Part shown: positions 30,317 to 35,439 of the stretch, in pieces
How positions within the stretch are numbered: the first letter of the stretch is position 1
How the letters are laid out: every line of letters begins with the position of its first letter
From: RGIG1993 sp964564225
GTDB taxonomy: Bacteria; Bacillota; Clostridia; Oscillospirales; CAG-272
Assembly: GCA_964564225.1 (NCBI GenBank)
Contig: CAZMAF010000011.1
Location: 1 to 35,439 of the forward strand
Reading direction: 5' to 3'
Length of the DNA: 35,439 nt
Notes under the pieces: model-generated
The model's database searches: none
The model's input: the letters and a program-made list of their open reading frames with translations, nothing else
What the model was told of the DNA's origin: nothing
Made by a program: the position numbers and the translations under genes

Positions 30317-31618
30317 ATGACCGTTTCGTTTATCACGCTCGGCTGCAAGGTCAATCAATACGAAAGCGAAGCGATTTCGGAACTTCTTGAAAAAGAGGGG
30401 ATTCTGACACTTCCCTTTGGCAAAAAAACCGATGCCGTCGTCATCAACACCTGCGCCGTCACAACCGAGGGCGAACGCAAGGCGCGTCAGATGGTGCGCC
30501 GTGCGATCAAAGAAAACAACGGTGCGTTTATCGCCGTCACGGGATGCGCAGTACAGCTTCGTCCCGAAACCTTTTCTTCGATCAAAGGCGTATCCTTTCT
30601 CTGCGGCAATGGTAATAAAATGGCAATTGTTGAGGCAATCCTCGCTCACCGTGAAGGAGCTTTGCGCGAAAACTGCCCCAAAGAGAGCTTTTCTCTGACA
30701 GCCTTCGAGCCAATGACCATCGTCAAGAGCGAGCGCACGCGCGCCTATATCAAAATTGAGGACGGCTGTGACTCACACTGCGCCTATTGCATCATCAAAA
30801 AAGCGCGGGGCGGTGTGCGATCAAAGCCACCTGCCGACGTCATCGCCGAAGCCAAAAGGCTTATCGCAGGCGGCTATCGTGAGATTGTCCTCACGGGCAT
30901 CGAAACCTCTGATTACGGCAAAGATATCGGCACCGATCTCGTCACCCTGCTCGAAAAGCTCGACCGTCTCGAGGGTGTCGGCAGACTGCGCCTCGGCTCG
31001 CTTGATCCCGCTTTTTTCCGTGACGAAACCATCGCACGCCTTTCCCGCCTTGACCGCCTCTGCCATCATTTCCACCTGTCCTTGCAATCAGGTTGCTCCA
31101 AAACTCTCGCCGCCATGCGGCGAAAATCAAACGCCGAAATGATCAGTGCGCGCATTGAAAAACTCCGTGCAGCCATACCCGACGTAACCTTCACCGCCGA
31201 TATTATCGTCGGCTTTCCCGGCGAAACCAACGAGGATTTCAACGAAACCGCGGCATTTCTTAAAAAAATACGCCTGCTCGACTGCCATATTTTCGCCTTT
31301 TCTCCCCGTCCCGATACCGAAGCGGCGACAATGCCGGACCAGATTCCGTCCGACGTAAAATCTGCCCGTGAAAAAGCGCTTACCGTTATCGTCAAACAAT
31401 CAACGGCAAGCGTTATCGCAGACTATATAGGCAAAACCGTCACCGTACTCTTTGAAGAAGAAAAAGGCGGTTTTGCCATCGGACATACTGCCAACTTCAT
31501 TTCGGTTTACGTTGATTGCTTCCCTCACTGTCATAATACGCTTGGAAACGTCCTTATCACACGTGCCGAAGACGGAAAACTCTATGGCATACGCTTCGCA
31601 GGAGGTAATACCCCATGA
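30317..31618 (+). CDS. mtaB: tRNA (N6-threonylcarbamoyladenosine(37)) methylthiotransferase MtaB
   Basis: 433 aa, normal MtaB length. The N-terminal methylthiotransferase domain has its three cluster cysteines at Cys10 (FITLGCKVNQYES, diagnostic), Cys46 (INTCAVT) and Cys77 (TGCAVQ). The radical-SAM motif is CDSHCAYC (Cys151, 155, 158), with the AdoMet-binding segments VLTGIETSDYG and FTADIIVGFPGET. The C-terminal 65 residues fit a TRAM RNA-binding domain. The enzyme converts t6A to ms2t6A at position 37 of ANN-decoding tRNAs using two [4Fe-4S] clusters. Its stop overlaps the next gene's start (ATGA). Confidence 0.96.
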   Translation: MTVSFITLGCKVNQYESEAISELLEKEGILTLPFGKKTDAVVINTCAVTTEGERKARQMVRRAIKENNGAFIAVTGCAVQLRPETFSSIKGVSFLCGNGNKMAIVEAILAHREGALRENCPKESFSLTAFEPMTIVKSERTRAYIKIEDGCDSHCAYCIIKKARGGVRSKPPADVIAEAKRLIAGGYREIVLTGIETSDYGKDIGTDLVTLLEKLDRLEGVGRLRLGSLDPAFFRDETIARLSRLDRLCHHFHLSLQSGCSKTLAAMRRKSNAEMISARIEKLRAAIPDVTFTADIIVGFPGETNEDFNETAAFLKKIRLLDCHIFAFSPRPDTEAATMPDQIPSDVKSAREKALTVIVKQSTASVIADYIGKTVTVLFEEEKGGFAIGHTANFISVYVDCFPHCHNTLGNVLITRAEDGKLYGIRFAGGNTP

Positions 31619-32925
31619 TGCCGGTCATTGAGTTCTATAAAGAGCTTCTGCGCGGTAAAGGCAGCTGTTATCACGCACTGTGCGAAGAAGGAGCTTCTGA
31701 ACGCTTTCACAACGTCCTATTGAACGCCGCCACACGCTCAACAGCCTTTGATCCCCAATGCGAAGGCACACGCGCGCCCTATATTTACGAGCTTCTTTTG
31801 CTGACGCAAAATCCCAAACCGTATCTTATCGCGGCGATCAGGGAATTTCGATTTTCCTCTGTTCTTCATCCGCGAAATGAAAATAGCAAAGAAGACCCGG
31901 AAGACGCAAACTGCGCCCACAATCCTGCGCCGACCGACGACGATTTCAACTTTCTTTCTGAGCTTCTCGCGCTTTTCGCACAGGACGAAAGCTACGATGC
32001 TTTGTGCGCGCTTATTGCCGAATACGATGCGCTCTATCAGCATCTTTTGCAGCGTGATGCGCGCCCCGACCTCTTTTTCCCCGAACGCGATGCTTACGAA
32101 CAACTGAGCATCACGCTTTGCGAGAAAAATCTTGCCGATCCCATCGACGTGATCCGCGACGTCGGCAAAATTCTGCGCGATAATCCCATTTATACCGATT
32201 ACGATTTCGATCAGTTTCACGACCTCGTGGCAAGCGATCACCGCTCCAAAATAAAAACTATGCTCAACGACAGTGCCATCGTTGCCTATCTGAAGATATA
32301 TTATCCCGATTTCTGCAAAGCGCCCGAGGATAATGCCCGATCACAAAACGAAGAATATACGGAAGACCTCATCCTCGACATTATGTCCGCGCCCTCCCCT
32401 TCTGAAAACGTCAAAATCTATCATACACCCACGCACAGTAAGCTCGCCGATGAGACAAGCGATCCGACGGCATTTATGGCAATGGTTGATCACTGTAAGG
32501 ATGCCAACAAAGTCGAGGACGCTCTTTTAGCACTCAGCAAGATACGCCACCCCAAACTTCGCAAGTGGGCTCTCGACCGTCTTGAAAGCGCGCCCGCAAA
32601 ACTGCTGCCGATCGTTATGAAAAATTACGAGGAAGAGGATCAGTTTGAGGTCGTCTACGAACTCAAACAAATCACCGTCGACCCAAAAGATATGAACGGC
32701 TGGCACGCCGTCCATCTTTCTCTGCTCCACATGGAAAAAGACGGTTTTACCCCGCCCCACGAGGCGCTCGCCTTCGTTTATCGCAACACCTTTTGCTCAA
32801 ATTGTCGCAAGGAAGCCCTCCGTCAGCTCCACAAGGCGAAAACGCTCACCGCCGCCATGCTGAACGACGCCATGTTTGACTCGAATTTTGAAATAAGAGA
32901 TTTTATAAAATCACTTTTGATCTGA
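31615..32925 (+). CDS. Hypothetical protein, helical-repeat-like
   Basis: 436 aa; I do not recognise the family. The start ATG overlaps the mtaB stop; a second ATG follows immediately at 31618. No signal peptide or membrane helix is visible. The sequence is mostly helical and rich in Leu, Asp and Glu. The C-terminal half has helix pairs with HEAT-like spacing (ALLALSKIRHPKLRKWALDRL, then a helix pair around residue 335, and CRKEALRQLHKAKTLTAAML), suggesting a protein-interaction scaffold in the cytoplasm. Two short patches (SEDNARSQNEEY and SPSENVKIYHTP regions) look disordered. Being co-translated with mtaB it might relate to tRNA or translation quality, but that is position only. Confidence 0.75.
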   Translation: MMPVIEFYKELLRGKGSCYHALCEEGASERFHNVLLNAATRSTAFDPQCEGTRAPYIYELLLLTQNPKPYLIAAIREFRFSSVLHPRNENSKEDPEDANCAHNPAPTDDDFNFLSELLALFAQDESYDALCALIAEYDALYQHLLQRDARPDLFFPERDAYEQLSITLCEKNLADPIDVIRDVGKILRDNPIYTDYDFDQFHDLVASDHRSKIKTMLNDSAIVAYLKIYYPDFCKAPEDNARSQNEEYTEDLILDIMSAPSPSENVKIYHTPTHSKLADETSDPTAFMAMVDHCKDANKVEDALLALSKIRHPKLRKWALDRLESAPAKLLPIVMKNYEEEDQFEVVYELKQITVDPKDMNGWHAVHLSLLHMEKDGFTPPHEALAFVYRNTFCSNCRKEALRQLHKAKTLTAAMLNDAMFDSNFEIRDFIKSLLI

Positions 32926-32947
32926 ATTGTAAACGAAACCAACAACC

Positions 32948-32965
32948 TATCCCGCAAACGGGATA
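32948..32965 (+). other. Small hairpin before the large lipoprotein gene
   Basis: A 7-bp stem TATCCCG/CGGGATA with a CAAA loop in the 65-nt gap after 32925. It lacks a T-tract, so it is more likely an mRNA-processing or stabilising hairpin than a terminator. Confidence 0.35.
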
Positions 32966-32990
32966 ATAATCTTGAGAAACGGAGAATAAA

Positions 32991-34919
32991 ATGAAGCGTC
33001 TTTTCTCACTCTTAATGGCAGCGGCCTTACTCCTGGGCTTCGCTGCCTGTGGCTCCGATCTGCCACCGACAGAATCAAACGAACCAAGCTCAACGCTTAT
33101 GACGGTAGCGACCGATCTTGCCAACGAGGTTGACAGCATGCCCTTGTACAGCGAGGCTCTCGCAACCTTTTCGTCCGGTATTTCGTCAATGAACGCCGAC
33201 GACACAACACCGATCTATTATTATATGGATGATGACGACAGAATCGACGGCGACGGTATCTTCTGGCATGAGGACCATCTGCCCGAGGATTTTGACCCCA
33301 CGAGTACTGACAGTCAATACAGCGGTTTAAACCGTGTCGTCAATTTCAACCGTATCGATAACTTCGTAAACTCAATCAAGACGCTGAAGGCAGATGCGCT
33401 CGCTACCTGTAAAGAACTTGACGTGTGGGTCGAAGAAAATCCTGCCATTACGCTCCCCATTCCACCCGGACTCACGCCAACCAGCTCCAACTATCGCTAC
33501 CGCATCCACTACGATGTGAACGCCGACGTCGTAACTGTCGAAACGCTTCACGACAACTATTCCGGTTCATACGGTTACAGCAGCTTTTCGATCGGCTACA
33601 ATATTGATCATAAAATGAAGGTCGACGGGTACTCTCTGACCGTAACGCCCGACGAAGTCACCGGAACCTCATCGGTACATTATCTTGAGGATTCCTACTA
33701 CGTTTCGGTCTTTCAATCAAAAACCGAAAGCGAAATGACCGTTACCGACATCCAAACGAAAGCGTGGGCAAAAATCTATCCCGTATACAATACTGTTAGA
33801 GACGAAAACGGCAACGTAAAAACCGTCTTTTACTGTATGGAATATCTTCTTTCCTACGACAAGGAAGGCTATACCGTTGAACTCACCTCCGATGGGGGCA
33901 AGCTCTACTTTCCCAACCAGCGCTTTGCTGCCGAATGGTCGGGAATCGACAACTATTATTTTTCGATAGAAATCTTCGATAATTGGGAAAAACTCGAAAG
34001 CAGCGACAATAACAGTCTTCTCACCTTAACGACCCCGAAGGGCGATTTCTATTTTTATCCCAACGGACACCCTCTGAACCCCGAATTTTTGAACCGCGAG
34101 GGATTCTATTTCAATCTGAGCTACGCATGGCAGCTCACACCGCTTATGATGTTCAAGCCGAGCAACGAATTCAGACAACAGGATATCCATTGGACACGCG
34201 ACGATGCCAAGCACTATCTTAACCAGCTTGCTGAGCATCTCGGCGTAACCGTCCGCACCGATGTGCGCGATATGCTGTTTTCAGTCATTGAAGAAAAAGA
34301 TGAAAAGGTCGCCGCAATGCCCCTCACACAAGGCTTTTTCGGTTGTGAGATCAGCCGCGAAGACTACGAAAGTATCGTAAATAATCTCGCTTACAACAGT
34401 ATTACTCATAGCGAAATTATGAAAGAGATCAAAGCGCCCATCAAGGCATTCAAAGACCAGAATCCCGAATACGCCTACTTTGAATTTCTCGATTTCTCAA
34501 TGGACGGAGCCGCTTCCTTTGACACAGAAACAAACAGTCTGAACCTTTCAACGCTCACTGCATCAATCGAGCCCTCCGTTCTTCTCAATGAGGGCGAAGC
34601 ATACCGCTTTACGTTCGTCTTCGTTTCCGACAAAAAACGCTCGACAGTCGCTTACAAGGAAGCGACCTACGACGGCACAACCCTCAAGTTCTCGGGCGAA
34701 AAGACTATTCAGCGCGAAGGGATCCCTTCAGGTGACACACCCTACGTTCTCAAATGCTACCTGACCGACTCAAGAAATAACCGCATTTCCAAAATCTATA
34801 CCGTCGAGGGCAACGTGAACGCCGCTTACGATCTTTCAACCGAGAGCCGCCATATCACGCTTACCTTGTCCGCGGACCGCATTTTCACCGAAAGCTACCC
34901 TATTGAAACAGAAGAATAA
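32991..34919 (+). CDS. Large putative lipoprotein of unknown function
   Basis: 642 aa. The signal peptide KRLFSLLMAAALLLGF ends in FAAC (Cys20), so the protein is probably lipid-anchored outside the membrane. The mature chain is rich in Tyr, Asp, Ser and Thr and in beta-strand patterns. It has no motif I recognise. An acidic patch (MDDDDRIDGDGIFWHEDH near 82) could bind a metal, and the C-terminal 110 residues look like an Ig-type beta domain (LNEGEAYRFTFVFV, PYVLKCYLTDSRNN). GGAGA precedes the ATG at 7 nt. It may be transcribed with mtaB and the upstream gene, as no terminator is visible between them. It ends at a clear terminator. Confidence 0.8.
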   Translation: MKRLFSLLMAAALLLGFAACGSDLPPTESNEPSSTLMTVATDLANEVDSMPLYSEALATFSSGISSMNADDTTPIYYYMDDDDRIDGDGIFWHEDHLPEDFDPTSTDSQYSGLNRVVNFNRIDNFVNSIKTLKADALATCKELDVWVEENPAITLPIPPGLTPTSSNYRYRIHYDVNADVVTVETLHDNYSGSYGYSSFSIGYNIDHKMKVDGYSLTVTPDEVTGTSSVHYLEDSYYVSVFQSKTESEMTVTDIQTKAWAKIYPVYNTVRDENGNVKTVFYCMEYLLSYDKEGYTVELTSDGGKLYFPNQRFAAEWSGIDNYYFSIEIFDNWEKLESSDNNSLLTLTTPKGDFYFYPNGHPLNPEFLNREGFYFNLSYAWQLTPLMMFKPSNEFRQQDIHWTRDDAKHYLNQLAEHLGVTVRTDVRDMLFSVIEEKDEKVAAMPLTQGFFGCEISREDYESIVNNLAYNSITHSEIMKEIKAPIKAFKDQNPEYAYFEFLDFSMDGAASFDTETNSLNLSTLTASIEPSVLLNEGEAYRFTFVFVSDKKRSTVAYKEATYDGTTLKFSGEKTIQREGIPSGDTPYVLKCYLTDSRNNRISKIYTVEGNVNAAYDLSTESRHITLTLSADRIFTESYPIETEE

Positions 34920-34925
34920 AAACAA

Positions 34926-34959
34926 AAAATCCGTATCGCATAACACCGATACGGATTTT
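34926..34959 (+). terminator. Rho-independent terminator of the mtaB-lipoprotein unit
   Basis: A perfect 13-bp stem (34926-34938 with 34947-34959: AAAATCCGTATCG) with an 8-nt loop and T-rich tail, 7 nt after the lipoprotein stop. Confidence 0.88.
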
Positions 34960-34983
34960 ACATTTTTCACAAACAACTATGCA

Positions 34984-35017
34984 AATTTTGATTTATCAGG
35001 AATTTTGATTTATCAGG
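34984..35017. repeat. Perfect 17-bp tandem direct repeat
   Basis: AATTTTGATTTATCAGG occurs twice in succession (34984-35000 and 35001-35017) between two converging terminators. Probably slipped-strand duplication in noncoding DNA. Confidence 0.8.
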
Positions 35018-35042
35018 GAAAGCTTTTCCGAAAGGACTAAAA

Positions 35043-35066
35043 AGCCTTCGTGAAATCACGAAGGCT
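35043..35066 (-). terminator. Terminator of the rRNA operon
   Basis: A 10-bp stem AGCCTTCGTG/CACGAAGGCT with an AAAT loop. On the minus strand it is followed by TTTT, about 100 nt beyond the 3' end of the 23S gene. A T-run on the other side also permits plus-strand use. Confidence 0.8.
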
Positions 35067-35165
35067 GATTTTTACGTTGTTTTGCAAATGGTCATTAAAA
35101 ACCGAACAAAGACACGAACAAGACGCTTGGAACACATCGTAAAAGATGGAAAATGAACAATCAGT

Positions 35166-35439
35166 TCAAGTCCTCGGTCAATTAGTATCGGTCAGCTGAA
35201 CACATTGCTGTGCGTACACCTCCGACCTATCAAGCTTGTAGTCTACAAGCGACCTTACCAGGTTGTTCCTGTGGGATATCTTATCTTGAAGCATGTTTCA
35301 CGCTTAGATGCCTTCAGCGTTTATCACTCCCGTACGCGGCTACCCAGCTATGCCCTTGGCAGAACAACTGGTGCACCGGAGGTACGTCCGACCCGGTCCT
35401 CTCGTACTAAGGTCAGCTCCTCTCAAATATCCTGCGCCC
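35166..35439 (-). rRNA. 23S ribosomal RNA, 3' end (partial)
   Basis: The minus strand carries the conserved 3' end of 23S rRNA. The sarcin-ricin loop AGTACGAGAGGACC is at 35395-35408, followed by GATGCCTTCAGCG-type helices (35309-35321 region, plus-strand view) and ACTAATTGACCGAGGAC near the 3' end. The gene continues beyond the right edge. The exact end is set by analogy, within about 5 nt. No 5S rRNA gene follows before the terminator. Confidence 0.93.

Noticed and set aside
35067..35165. Possible 5S rRNA after the 23S gene
   Set aside because: Fewer than 100 nt are available and none of the conserved 5S segments can be found.

Overview
The window looks like a chromosomal segment from an uncultured, probably gut-type, obligately anaerobic member of the Clostridia (Bacillota). 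The evidence is indirect. There are many lipobox-type secreted lipoproteins, AGGAG-type ribosome binding sites, strong sigma-A promoters of the extended -10 type, a flavo-diiron/rubredoxin oxygen- or NO-reducing fusion, and no outer-membrane genes. I cannot place it to genus.

Layout. 1-3066: an Lrp/AsnC regulator, an aminotransferase, a tail-anchored small protein and a HAD phosphatase form one tightly spaced operon with its own promoter and a strong terminator. 3206-5984: a second operon holds two tandem DHH/DHHA1 phosphoesterases (NrnA type) and SurE, and ends in a bidirectional terminator. 5995-15408 (minus strand): a long unit reads RDD membrane protein, ABC ATPase, two permeases, solute-binding lipoprotein, staphylococcal-nuclease-type lipoprotein with OB-like regions, and a large OB-fold lipoprotein with an internal tandem duplication. 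15673-17691 (minus): a GH13 branching enzyme, divergent from a small lipoprotein (17875-18573). 18645-20771 (minus): a CotH-kinase lipoprotein, divergent from a four-domain flavo-diiron/flavodoxin/flavin-reductase/rubredoxin protein and a DUF1275 membrane protein (21088-23567). 23575-23730: a MITE-like nested inverted repeat. 23869-25587 (minus): an ABC exporter. 25674-29984 (minus): a visibly more AT-rich restriction-modification island with an HNH endonuclease and two DNA methyltransferases, bracketed by a 12-bp direct repeat. 30317-34919: mtaB, an unknown protein and a large lipoprotein. 35166-35439 (minus): the 3' end of a 23S rRNA gene.

How it may fit together. The most interesting unit is the minus-strand transporter operon. 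A sugar-family ABC importer is coupled to a surface nuclease and an OB-fold lipoprotein of the kind seen in extracellular nucleases. It converges on an operon of nano-RNase/pAp-phosphatase-like and nucleotidase genes. A nucleic-acid scavenging route (cut outside, import, trim, dephosphorylate) is a reasonable but unproven reading. The promoter of this unit and that of the flavo-diiron gene carry the same inverted repeat, TATACTG-N4-CAGTA, in the same register over the -10 box, which suggests a shared repressor.

All ten promoters I could place have a TG one base upstream of the -10 hexamer. No tRNA, CRISPR array or transposase gene was found.
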